Below are positions 46,520 to 57,457 of a stretch of DNA of 64,000 bases, one piece after another. Origin of the DNA: Cynocephalus volans (taxonomy: Eukaryota; Chordata; Mammalia; Dermoptera; Cynocephalidae); contig NC_084469.1 in assembly GCF_027409185.1 (NCBI RefSeq), forward strand, positions 32,230,293 through 32,294,292. The letters run 5' to 3'. The number at the start of each line of letters is the position of its first letter. Positions within the stretch are counted from its first letter, which is position 1. A program made the position numbers and the translations under genes. Under the pieces are notes generated by a model, which saw only the letters and a program-made list of their open reading frames with translations, searched no databases and was not told the origin of the DNA.

Positions 46520-47614
46520 GAAGTAAAAAAGAAACCGGAGGTCCTGTCGTCCACCAACCCAGACTGGCTTCTTTCTGATCCTCCTCCCCCTCCCTATCCT
46601 CCTTCTTTCCAACCACAGGCAGCTGGGCTGTCCGCTCCACCAGAGGAGAACCCATCAGAAAATGAATCTGAGGGAGGGCCTGCTCAAAGGACACACAGTA
46701 AACGAGTGGCCCCTCCAGATGCTATTCCTACCTTCCCCCTGTGGGCCTACGGCCCCCCCTGATGAAGAGGGCAACCAGCCCTTGCAGTACTGGCCTTTCT
46801 CTTCCTCCAATCTTTACAATTGGAAATCTCAGAATCCCTCCTCTTTACTCATCAGTCCCCCTGGGATGACTGTCAGCAGCTCCTCCAGGTCCTGTTCACC
46901 ACTGAGGATAGACAACGAATCCTCCTGGAGGCTCAGAAGAATGTGCCAGGAGCCGATGGGTGACCTACCCTCCTCCCTGATGTTATAGATGCAGGGTTCC
47001 CGTTGATAAGACCAAAGTGGGATTTCAACTCAGCAGAAGGCAGGGAGCACCTGAAGGTCTATCGCCAGGCTCTAATGGCAGGTCTCAGAGGGGCAGCAAA
47101 ACACCCCACCAATTTGACTAAGGTAAGAGAGATAATTCAGGGGCCCGATGAGTCTCCATCAGCATTTCTGGAGAGACTCATGGAGGCATTCCGTCGGTTT
47201 ACCCCGTATGATCCTGGTAGTGAAGAGCATAAGGCTACAGTGACAGTTGCTTTTATTGACCAGTCTAGTAGAGACATCAGGAAGAAACTGCAGAAGCTTG
47301 AAGGGTTGCAAGATAAGTCATTGAGGGAATTAGTGCAGGTGGCTGAAAAAGTTTATCATAATAGCGAGTCAGAAGAAGAAAAAGAAATAAAAAAAGAAAA
47401 GCGCCAAGAAAGAAATTTTCACAAAATTCTGGCCACTGTAGTTAGGGAAGCTAGGGAGCCTAATAAGACAGCACCAGGCAGCAAAAAGGGACCCCTGGCA
47501 AAGGATCAATGTGCGTACTATAAGGAGAGAGGACACTGGGTTCGAACATGCCCCAGGAAAAAGAAAGAGCCTCAGGGCCCCAAAGTCTTGGCCTTGCAGG
47601 AGGTCAGTGACTAG
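46520..47614 (+). pseudogene. gag: ERV gag, p12-capsid-nucleocapsid region
   Basis: After the matrix stop, other frames encode a proline-rich stretch with a PPPPYPP late-domain motif (about 46580-46600). Then comes the capsid, with a QGPDES...F..RL major homology region (about 47140-47200), and a lysine/glutamate-rich segment. The nucleocapsid has a single zinc knuckle near 47510-47550 in which the second cysteine is tyrosine (C-x2-Y-x4-H-x4-C). At least two stops, one at a GGG-TGA-CCT site near 46960, interrupt it. The last frame, 47003-47614, is open for 203 codons and ends at TAG before a purine-rich run, as at the gag-pol readthrough junction of gammaretroviruses. Confidence 0.88.
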
Positions 47615-48563
47615 AGGGGATGGGGTTCGGATCCCCTCACTGAACCCAGGGTAACTCTCAAAGTGGAGGGGAAACCTACTCAGTTCGTGGTAGATACTGG
47701 AGCCAAAAATTTGGTATTGCTATGAGCAAATGGACCTCTTCTCGAGAAGAAGTCATGGGTATAAGGGGCAACAGGGTACAAATAGTACCCATGGACTATC
47801 CGAAGAACAGTGGACCTGGGCATGGGCCAGGTATCCCACTCGTTCATAGTCATTCCTGAATGCCCCCACCCACTGCTGGGAAGAGATCTCCTCACCAAAA
47901 TGGGTGCTCAAATTTCTTTTGACCCCGAGGGACCTCGGGTGCTAAACCGGCAAGGAAAGCCACTCCAGATACTAACCCTCAGTTTAGAAGATGAATACCA
48001 ATTTTTTGAAAAGCAAGAGCAGGAGACTGGACAGATAGACTGGTGGTTAAAAAACTACCCCCAGGCATGGGCAGAAACAGCAGGGATAGGGAAGGCTAAA
48101 AACAGGCCCCCCATCCACGTAGAGCTGAAAGCTCAAGCCAGTCCTATAGCTGTCCAACAATACCCAATGTCCCGGGAAGCACGCGAAGGCATCCGACCCC
48201 ACATTGCCCGTTTGCTCCAGCTGGGGATCCTACAGAAGTGCCAATCAGCCTGGAACACGCCCTTGCTACCAGTCCAAAAACCTGGGACTAATGACTACCG
48301 ACCGGTCCAAGATCTCTGAGAGGTAAACAAACGTGTGGCCGACTTCTATGCCACTGTCACTAATCCGTATAATCTTTTAAGTTCTTTACCTCCAGACAGG
48401 ACCTGATATTCGGTACTGTATCTCAAAGATGCATTCGTCTGTTTGCTGCTAACTGCAAAAAGTCAAGATTACTTGGCTTTCAAGTGGAAAGATTCAGAAG
48501 CTGGCCTAGCAGCGCAACTCACTTGGAAACACCTGCCTCAAGGATTCAAAAACTTGCCCACAA
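47615..48563 (+). pseudogene. pol: ERV pol: protease and N-terminal reverse transcriptase, truncated
   Basis: Just after the TAG the frame continues with an aspartic protease active site VVDTGAKNLV (about 47686-47715). Several stops follow. 47810-48319 then encodes the flap/C-terminal protease (LLGRDLL) and RT finger residues (LGILQKCQSAWNTPLLPVQK). More stops come before [12 protein letters not shown]. The sequence ends abruptly at the poly(T) of the next L1, before the RT active-site motif. The rest of pol, env and the 3' LTR are absent from the other side of that L1. Confidence 0.87.
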
Positions 48564-48776
48564 TCTTTTTTTTTTTTTCATTATGGTTGATTATTGTTGC
48601 CCATCACCAAAACCTCCCTACCTCCTCCCTCCCACCATCTCCCCACCGATGTCTCCTCTGTTTGCATGTCGTATCAACTTCAAGTAATTATGGTTGTTAT
48701 ATCTTCTTCCCTCCACCGTTTTTTTTTTTTTTTTTTTTTTTGGTGTGTGTGTGTGTGTGAATTTCTATATTAATTT

Positions 48777-51700
48777 TTAGCTCCCACCAATAAGTGAGAA
48801 CATGTGGTATTTCTCTTTCTGTGCGTGACTTGTTTCACTTAATATAATTCTCTCAGGGTCCATCCATGTTGTTGCAAATGGCAGTATTTCATTCGTTTTT
48901 ATAGCTGAGTAGTATTCCATTGTGTAGATGTACCACATTTTCCGTATCCACTCATCTGATGATGGACACCTAGGCTGGTTCCAACTCTTGGCTATTGTAC
49001 AGAGTGCTGCGATGAACATTGGGGAACAGGTATACCTTCGACTTGATGATTTCCATTCCTCTGGGTATATTCCCAACAGTGGGATAGCTGAGTTGTATGG
49101 TAGATCTATCTGCAATTGTTTGAGGAACCTCCATAGCATTTTCCATAGAGGCTGCACCACTTTGCAGTCCCACCAACAATGTATGAGAGTTCCTTTTTCT
49201 CCGCAACCTCGCCAGCATTTATCGTTCAGAGTCTTTTGGATTTTAGCCATCCTAACTGGGATTAGATGGTATCTCAATGTGGTTTTGATTTGCATTTCCC
49301 GGATACTGAGTGATGTTGAGCATTTTTTCATATGTCTGTTGGCCATTTGGATATCTTCCTTAGAGAAATGCCTACTTAGCTCTTTTGCCCATTTTTAAAT
49401 TGGGTTGCTTGTTTTCTTCTTGTAAAGTTGTTTGAGTTCCTTATATATTCTGGATATTAATCCTTTGTCAGATGTATATTTTGCAAATATTTTCTCCCAC
49501 TCTGTTGGTTGTCTTTTAACTCTGTTAATTGTTTCTTTTGCCATGCAGAAGCTTTTTAGTTTGATATAATCACATTTGTTTATTTTGCCTTTGGTTGCCC
49601 ATGCTTTTGGGGTCGTATTCATGAAGTCTGTGTCCAGTCCTATTTCCTGAAGTGTTTCTCCTATGTTTTCTTTAAGAAGTTTTATTGTTTCAGGGTGTAT
49701 ATTTAAATCCTTAATGCATTTTGAGTTGATTTTAGTATACGGTGAGAGGTATGGATCTAGTTTCATTCTCCTGCATATGGATATCCAGTTATCCCAGCAC
49801 CATTTGCTGAAGAGGTAATCCCTTCCCCAGTTAATAGGCTTACTGCCTTTGTCAAAGATCAGATGGCAGTAAGTGTGTGGGTTGATTTCTGGATTCTCTA
49901 TTCTATTCCATTGATCAGTGTGTCTGTTTTTATGCCAGTACCATACTGTTTTGGTTATTATAGCTTTGTAGTATTGCTTAAAGTCGGTTAGTGTTATGCC
50001 TCCAGCTGTATTTTTTTTGCTGAGCATTGCTTTCGCTATGCATGGTCTTTTATTATTCCATATAAATGACTGGATAGTTCTTTCCATTTCTGAGAAAAAT
50101 GTCTTTGGAATTTTGATGGGGATTACATTGAATTTGTATATCACTTTGGGTAGTATGGACATTTTCACTATGTTGATTCTTCCAATCCAAGAGCATGGGA
50201 TATCTTTCCATCTTCTTGTATCCTCTCTAACTTCTCTCAGCAGTGGTTTGTAGTTCTCATTATAGAGATTTTTCACCTCCTTGGTTAACTCATTTCCTAA
50301 GTATTTTATTTTTTTGGTGGCTATTGTAAATGGGCAGGCTTTCTTGATTTCTCATTCTGCATGTTCACTATTGGAGAAAAGAAATGCTACTGATTTTTGT
50401 GTGTTGATTTTGTATCCTGCTACTGTGCTGAAATCACTTATCAATTCCAACAGTTTTTTTGTAGAGGTTTTAGGCTCTTCGATATATAGGATCATGTCAT
50501 CTGCAAACAGGGACAGTTTGACTTCATCTTTTCCAATCTGGATGCCCTTTATTTCCTTCTCTTCTCTGATTGCTCTGGCTAGTACTTCCAACAATATGTT
50601 GAATAGGAGTGGTGAGAGTGGGTATCCTTGTCTAGTTACTGTTCTTAAAGGAAAAGCTTTCAGCTTTTCCCCATTCAGGATGATATTGGCAGTGGGTTTG
50701 GCATATATGGCTTTAATTATGTTGAGATACTTTCCCTCTATACCTAACTTATAGAGGGTCTTTGTCATGAATGAGTGCTGTACTTTATCAAATGCTTTTT
50801 CAGCGTCTATAGAGATGATCATATGGTCCTTGTGTTTGAGTTTATTAATATGGTGTATCACATTTATTGATTTGCGTATGTTGAACCAACCTTGCATCCC
50901 TGGGATGAATCCCACTTGATCGTGGTGAATAATTTTATGTATGTGTTGCTGTATTCTGTTTGCTAGTATTTTAGTGAGGATTTTTGCATCTATATTCATC
51001 AAGGATATCAGCCTGTAGTTTTCTTTTTTGGTTATATCTTTACCTGATTTTGGTATCAGGATGATGTTTGTGTCACAGAATGAATTTTGGAGATTTGCGT
51101 CTGTTTCAATCTTTTGGAATAGTTTGTAAAGAATCAGTGTCAATTCCTGTTTGAATGTTTGGTAAAATTCTGCTGTGAATCCATCTGGTCCTGGGCTTTT
51201 CTTTGTTGGGAGCCTTCTGATAACAGCTTCAATCTCCTTTATTGTTATTAGTCTGTTCAAATTTTCTACGTCTTCATGGTTCAGTTTTGGGAGCTTTTGT
51301 GTGTCCAGAAATTTATCCATTTCCTCCAGATTTTCAAATTTGTTGGCATATACTTGTTATAGTAGTCTCGAATGATTCCTTGTATTTCATTTGAATCAGT
51401 TGTAATATCACCTTTTTCATTTCTAATTTTTGTTATTTGAGTCTTCTCTCTTCTTTTTTTTTTGTTAGCCATGCTAATGGTTTGTCAATTTTATTTATCT
51501 TTTCAAAAAACCAACTTTTTGATTCATTGATCTTTTGAATTGTTTTTTGGTTTTCAATTTCATTTAGTTCTTCTCTGATCTTAATGATTTCTTTCCGTCT
51601 GCTAACTTTAGGTTTGGATTGTTCTTGTTTTTCTAGTTCTTTAAGGTAAAGTGTTAGGTTGTTGACTTGCCATCTTTCCATTCTTCTGAAGTGAGCATTT

Positions 51701-52605
51701 AATGCAATAAATTTCCCCCTTAATACTGCTTTTGCAGTATCCCACAGGTTTTGGTATGATGTATCATTGTTTTCATTAGTTTCAATAAATTTTTTGATTT
51801 CCTGCTTGATTTCTTCTTGGACCCATATGTCATTGAGTAGAATGCTGTTTAATTTCCATGTGTTTGTATAGTTTCCAGAGTTTTGTTTGTTATTAATTTC
51901 TAGTTTTAATCCATTGTGGTCTGAGAAGATACATGGGATAATTCCAATTTTTTTGAATTTATTGAGACTTGATTTGTAACCTAATATGTGATTTATCCTG
52001 GATAATGATCCATGTGCTGATGAGAAGAATGAATATTCTGAGGTTGTTGGATGGAATGTTCTGTAGATATCTGTCAATTCCAATTGGTCTCGAGTATCGT
52101 TTACATCTTGTGTTTCTCTACTGATTCTTTGCCTAGATGATCTGTCTAATATTGACAGTGGGGTCTTCAGGTCCCCTGCTATTATGGTATTAGTGTCTAT
52201 TTCCTTCTTTAGGTTTAATAGAGTTTGTTTTATAAATCTGACTGCTCCAACATTGGGTGCGTACATATTTATGATTGTTATGTCTTCTTGATGCATCAGT
52301 CCTTTTATCATTAAGTAGTGTCCCTCATTGTCTCTTTTTATGGTTTTTAGTTTAAAGTCTATTTTGTCAGATATAAGAATAGCTACTCCAGCTCGTTTTT
52401 CTTTTCTGTTTGCATGGTCAATCTTTTTCCATCCTTTCACTCTTAGTCTGTGTGAATCTTTATGGGTGAGGTGGGTCTCTTGTAGGCAGCATATAGTTGG
52501 GTCCTCCTTTTTGATCCAGTCAGCCAGTCTGTGTCTTTTGATTGGGGAATTTAAGCCTTTTACATTAAGAGTTGTTATTGAAAGGTGTTGACTTATTCCT
52601 AGCAT
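48777..52605 (-). pseudogene. L1 ORF2 (endonuclease-RT), broken
   Basis: The endonuclease starts [18 protein letters not shown] at 52605. It keeps the QETH motif, but the GDLN and IDH catalytic stretches read GDLK and INH, so its nuclease residues are altered. Frame breaks lie near 51460 (in an A run on the coding strand) and near 51355. Nonsense codons lie at about 50352 and 49395. The RT core is recognisable, including [13 protein letters not shown] near 50490-50520. The C-terminus ends SLIGGS before TAA. Confidence 0.9.
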
Positions 52606-52778
52606 TTTATTGGTTGTTTGGTTGTCTTAGGTGTCTTTTGTTCCTTGCTTTCTGATTTACTGTTTGGTTTCTGTGTTTGTTGGTTCCTTAGGTTGTAGAT
52701 AGCTTTTTTATTTCTTTGTTTTCTCTTAATGAATGCCATTTTTATTATTCTAGTGGGTTTTGATTTTTCTTGGCTTTT

Positions 52779-53780
52779 TATGGAAGTGGTAGCCATTTTT
52801 CAGGAACCAAACCCAGTACTCCCTTGAGGATTTCTTGCAAGGGTGGTCGTGTGGTAGTGAACTCCTGCAGTTTTTGTTTGTCTGAGAAATATACTATTTG
52901 CCCTTCATTTCGGAAGGATAGCCTTTCAGGGTAGAGTATTCTTGGTCTACAATCTTTGTCTTTTAGTATTTTGAATATATCATCCCATTCCTTTCTAGCT
53001 TTTAGGGTTTGTGATGAAAAGTCTGAAGTTAGCCTGGTTGGGGCTCCCTTATAGGTGATTTGACACTTCTCTCTTACAGCTTTTAAGATTCTCACTTTGT
53101 CTCTGAGTTTTGCCAATTTGACTATAACATGTCTTGGAGAAGACCTCTTTGGGTTGAATACGTTTGGAGATCATTGAGCTTCCTGGATCTGAAGATCTGT
53201 GATTTTTCCTAGACTTGGGTAGTTTTCTGCCACTATTTTGTTGAATATATTTTCAATGCAATCTCCATTTTCTTCCCCTTCTGGAATACCCATGACTCCG
53301 ATATTTGAGAAATTAAGGTTTTCTGATATCTCTCTCGGATTTTCTTCAATGTCTTTGATTCTTTTTTCTTTTTTATTTTTTTGTCTGCTTGTGTTATTTC
53401 AAACAGCCCCACTTCAAGTTCAGAGGCTCTCTCTTCAACTTCGACAAGCCTGCTGGTTAAACTCTCCGTTGTGGTTTTTATTTCGCTGAATATCTTCTTC
53501 AGTTCAGCAAGTTCTGCTACATTTTTTTTCAGAACATTGATTTCCTTGTACATTTCCTCTTTCAGATCCTGTATACTTTTCCTCATTTCATCATGATGTC
53601 CAGCTGAATTTTCTTGTATCTTATTCAGTTTCCTTAGAATTATCACTCAAAATTCCTTGTCAGTCATTTCAAGGGCTTCTTGTTCTATAGGATCTAGAGT
53701 TTGAGATTTATTAACTTTTGGTGGTGTACTTTCTTGATTTTTTTTATTTCTGGTATCTTTTTTTTTATGTTTATTCATTG
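52779..53780 (-). pseudogene. L1 ORF1, broken
   Basis: Fragments at 53646-53233 (coiled-coil part with repeated L-x6 spacing and many E/K) and 53116-52778 (C-terminal RNA-binding part with QITYKGAPTRLTSDFS) align with the intact ORF1 at 60599-61579. A stop near 53644 and frame damage near 53116-53240 interrupt it. Confidence 0.88.
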
Positions 53781-53789
53781 TGGCAGGGG

Positions 53790-55330
53790 GTTTCACAGTC
53801 CACCGGTTTGAGACTATTGACTAACTAAGATGTTGCTGTGGTTGCCAATTTGGTATGGCTACCTCTGTGACTGCTCTTTTGGCCTCTAGTGCCTGTGTGT
53901 GTGGTTGCCTCCAGTCTTGGGCCTCTCCGGGGAGCCACCTCTCTTGTCAGCTTGGACTCTGCTGGGCTTCTGGATCACGGGGCGATACCGCAGGGTGTGT
54001 GATCTCTGCTGAGCTTCCACTTCCAGTGCAGGACTTCTCCCTGTTCCGTGTGCTCTGGCCCAGGCTGTTGGATCGTGCAGTGGCAACCCCACAGGGTGTG
54101 TGGTTTCTGTCGAGTCTCCGCCTCCCTGGCCGCATGTCTCCCCACTCTATGTGCACTGTGCTGGGCTGGGGCGTGTCTTCTGCAGCCCTCGTCTATCAAC
54201 TGGGCCTTCAAGACCCTGCTCGGCACCGCCTCGCCCAGGAAGTCTACCAGGTTCTGGTAGGCACAGACGACCGGTCGCTCTGGGTGCCTTTGTAGCACTG
54301 TGTAGGTCTTTCTCGGGACTTGTTCACCTTTGTATCCCCCCGGTATGGACCGAGTCTAGCGCCCGCCTGCAGCCAGCTCTCCGGCAGGTTCAAGCGGACT
54401 TAGGAACTCTCCTACCACACTGTTCCCAACCAGAAATTGGTTAGGTGTTTTTCCGAACAGGTGGCCACAGAGATGGTATCCGCCTCCCAGTAACAGGGAG
54501 TTTACCCGGGCAGAGTCCAGGGTGTGGTGGAGTGACAGTCGGCCCCACCCATACTTCCTTGCCCTCCCAACACTGGCCGGGGACACCCCACGCCACCAGC
54601 CCCACCAGAGAACCGCAGAGGGAGTGGGAGGGGGGGCCGACCCGCAGGCTCCAGAAAGCCCCGCGCCGGGCCAAGAAAGTGGGAAGGCTCAGTGATGGAC
54701 GAGCCGGGCGGAGCTGTCAGCACCTGGGAAAATGGAGGCAGCCCTGGGGCGGTGAGTGAACCGGTGATGCAGGCGGAAGCCGGGTGGGCATCAGCCCCCC
54801 GAGCAGGGCTGGGCCAGGGGTCACTCACAGTGCTGTGCCAAGTCGGGCGCTCACTCTCTGCCTCTGGTTTGTCGCCTTCCGCGTTCTCAGCCGCTGCCGC
54901 CTCGGGCTGTTCATTCGGTCCCGCGGCGCGGCTCAGACATTCCCAGGAATCTTCTTTTATGCCAGCCTGAAACCTCGAATCCTGAATAGGGCAGCTGGCC
55001 GCCTTCAGCGTGGCCCCAGCCTCCGGGATCCTGGCTGCATCCACATCAGCCCTGGTGCCATGTTCCCTGTTTAGAGACTCGCTTTTGCAGCTAAGAAACA
55101 ATTCTTTTCCTGCTCCACACTTCAAAGCTGTTGCCTGTAAATGAGGCAGCCTCCCCTGCCGAGGGCAAAGTGGCGGTCACCCCCTATGACCGGCCACCAG
55201 CAGTGGTCCTCCCTTAAGAGATGGCAAGAGGAAGGTCCACAAGTTTCCCGGCTGCCTGAGGCCCAGTGGCCACCTTTTCCACCTCAGCTACTCCGCGCCA
55301 ACCGCCGCAGCCACTGCCATCTTGAAAAAC
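53790..55330 (-). promoter_or_regulatory. L1 5' UTR/internal promoter (full-length copy)
   Basis: This GC-rich, CpG-containing leader of about 1.5 kb lies upstream of ORF1. It includes a YY1-type motif at its 5' end. Long ORFs are present on both strands: sense 55125-54502 (207 codons) and antisense 53855-54295 (146 codons) and 54692-54970 (92 codons). Versions of these occur in the second 5' UTR at 59317-60598. Confidence 0.75.
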
Positions 55331-55532
55331 TAAAATTTTTTTTGAACATATATATCCATTTCTCTTACTTAAATACTTAAAGGTGGAATTGTTGGCCCAT
55401 TTAACATTACAAGAGCCTGGCGAACTGTTTTCTGAAGTTTTCCAGTGTTTTACATTCCTACCAGCAATGTATGAGTCCAGTTGTTTTACATTCTCACCAG
55501 GACTTGTAACTGTCCATTTAAATTTTTTAATG

Positions 55533-55628
55533 CTGTTGCCTCAGTTGGTTAGAGCATAGCCTTGTAATACCAAGGTCAAGGGTTTGGATCTCCTATCCGG
55601 CCAGCACCCCATCCCCCAATTTTTTTTA
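55533..55628 (+). mobile_element. CYN-like tRNA-Ile-derived SINE
   Basis: 'tgcctcagttggttagagca' corresponds to the A box and 'gggtttggatctcc' to the B box of a tRNA-Ile-like head. The body ends 'cggccagcaccccatccccc' and a T/A-rich tail follows. It is diverged, with no long unrelated body, which fits the short CYN type found in colugos. It is not a functional tRNA gene, because the anticodon and acceptor stems cannot pair properly. Confidence 0.8.
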
Positions 55629-56955
55629 ATACATATTATTAATTATGAATTGGAATCTCATTGTGGTTTTTATTTGCATTTCCTTAATGACAGGATATTG
55701 AGCATCTTTTCATGGGCCCATTTACCATTCACATCTCTTCTTCGGTGAAATATCTGTTCAAATCTTTTACCCATTCATTAAATCAGTTGCGTATTTCCTT
55801 GTTGAGTTGTAGCAGATTTTTATATATTCTGGATACAAGTTTGTATTAGATATGTGTTTTGTAAATGTTTTTCCAATTTGTAACTTACCATTTCATTTTT
55901 TTAATTGTGAAAAGTAAAATAAGTCCTACAGCTTTAGCTGTAACATTTCTGTAAGAAATCTTTTCTTTCTGTAATCTATTTAATTTTGTATGCAATATAA
56001 GGTAAGACATAAGATTCTTTTGTTTTCCTTATAGATACCCAATTGTTCAAGCACTATTCATTGAAAGGACTCTTTTTTCTATCAAATTACTTTACAGTTT
56101 TGTCAAAAATCAATGGACTGTGTGTGAGTCTTATGCTGTCCCATTTATTTATGTGAAAATAAGATACTATCATAATTACACTAGTTCTGTAGCATGTCCT
56201 TAAACAAGTAGTGTTAGTCCTCCACCTTTGTTCTTTTGCAAAACTGTTTTGGCTATTGCGGGTCATTCATTTCTCCATTAATTTTAGAAACCATTTGTCA
56301 ATGTTTAAAGTTTATACTTGTGTTTTGATTGGAATTGCACTGAATTTATAGGTCGATTTTGAGAGAACTGACATTTAATAATATTGAGTCTTCTGATTTG
56401 TGAACATAAGTTTACTTTCTTGGGGGGGTAGTTTCTCTCAACAATGTTTTACATTTTTCATCATACAGACCTTGCACATTTTGTTAAATTTAGTCCTAGG
56501 TATTTAATGTTTTTTGATGATATTGTAAATGGTATTATAAAATTTCAATTTCTTATTGTTTATTGCTGGTATATAAAAATACAGTTAATTTTTGTGTATT
56601 GATTTTGTATCCTGTGACCTTGCCAAATTCACGTATTACTTCTAGTAGTAGATTCCTTAGGATTTTCTACATTGACGATCATGTTGATTAAAAACACTTT
56701 TATTTTTTCCTTTCCAATCTTTACCTTAATTTCTTTTTGCCATGTTGCACTATCAACTACCAGCGTACCTTCAATACGATGTTGGATAGAAGAAGTTAAC
56801 ATGCACATTTCTGTCTTGTTCCTGATGTTGGGGGAAAAGCATTCAGTCTTTTACCATTAAGTGTGATATTAGATGTATATTTTTCACAGATGCTCTTCAT
56901 CAATTTTTTAAGCTGTTTTCCAATGAGTTCTTATTACTAGTCAAGTTCATGATTC

Positions 56956-57062
56956 AAAAATATGGAATGCTTCATGAATTTGCATGTCATCCTTGCACAG
57001 GGGCCATGCTAATCTTTTCTGTATTGTACCAATTTTAGTATATGGGCTGCTGAAGTGAGCAC
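56956..57062 (-). pseudogene. U6 snRNA pseudogene
   Basis: Reverse complement of this interval starts 'gtgctcacttcagcagccca' and continues with 'aaagattagcatggcccctg' and 'gatgacatgcaaattcatga'. It ends in a T run, covering U6 from first to last base. Several substitutions are present, including in the 5' hairpin (ttcagcagc) and the central region (ggtacaatacag). It lies inside an old L1 with no sign of an upstream snRNA promoter, so it is a retroposed copy. Confidence 0.92.
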
Positions 57063-57160
57063 TAGCTGAAAGTTTTTAATCACAAATAGTGTTGAATTTT
57101 GTCAAATACTCCATCTTTTGCAACGGTTTTAATCTTTTTTATTTTTAAAATTTTATTAAT

Positions 57161-57378
57161 GTCTTAGTCTTTTTAGTGTTGCTATAACAGAATACCTGAG
57201 ACTGGGTACTTTATAAAGAAAAGAGGTTTATTTGGCTCACAATTCTGTGGCTAAAAAGTCCAAGATCAGGCAGCCCATCAGTAAGGGTCTTGTGCTGCCT
57301 CTACTCTCAGCAGAAAGCACAAAGCAGAAAGGGAAGCTAGCATGTGCAAAGAGACACATGGCAAGAGAAGAAGTAAGA
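57161..57378 (-). mobile_element. MaLR-type LTR, truncated
   Basis: 'gcctgagactgggtacttta' style sequence (here 'acctgagactgggtactttataaag') with 'aagaggtttatttggctcac' is the reverse complement of the 3' part of a MaLR LTR. It is interrupted at its right side by the L1 that starts at about 57379. Confidence 0.7.
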
Positions 57379-57457
57379 AGCAATCAGAGAACAGAAGGAA
57401 ATAAAGGGCATCCAGATTGGAAAAGATGAAGTCAAACTGTCCCTGTTTGCAGATGAC

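Larger units (their letters stand above)
48564..55330 (-). mobile_element. Full-length LINE-1, broken, minus strand
   Basis: Its 3' end is the T run at about 48568. The 3' UTR (to about 48776) contains a T22 run and a GT repeat. ORF2 spans 52605-48777, ORF1 about 53780-52779, and the 5' UTR extends to about 55325. The 5' end carries CAAGATGGC (reverse complement at 55316-55324), the YY1-site position of mammalian L1s, so the copy is close to complete. Both ORFs are interrupted. No target site duplication is apparent. The sequence on its left is ERV pol, and on its right an unrelated old L1. Confidence 0.92.
55331..57160 (-). mobile_element. Ancient L1 (L1M type), reverse orientation
   Basis: 'ggtggaattgttggcccatt', 'ttacattcctaccagcaatg', 'ctcattgtggtttttatttg' and 'gtcctaggtatttaatgttt' are the reverse complement of old L1 ORF2. 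It hosts the SINE at 55533-55628 and the U6 copy at 56956-57062. Confidence 0.85.

Noticed and set aside
48443..48760. 105-codon ORF at the end of ERV pol
   Set aside because: It runs from ERV sequence into the L1 poly(T) and 3' UTR; the fusion is accidental.
55533..55628. Functional tRNA gene
   Set aside because: The A and B boxes are present but stems do not pair and the sequence has a SINE tail; it is a retroposon head.
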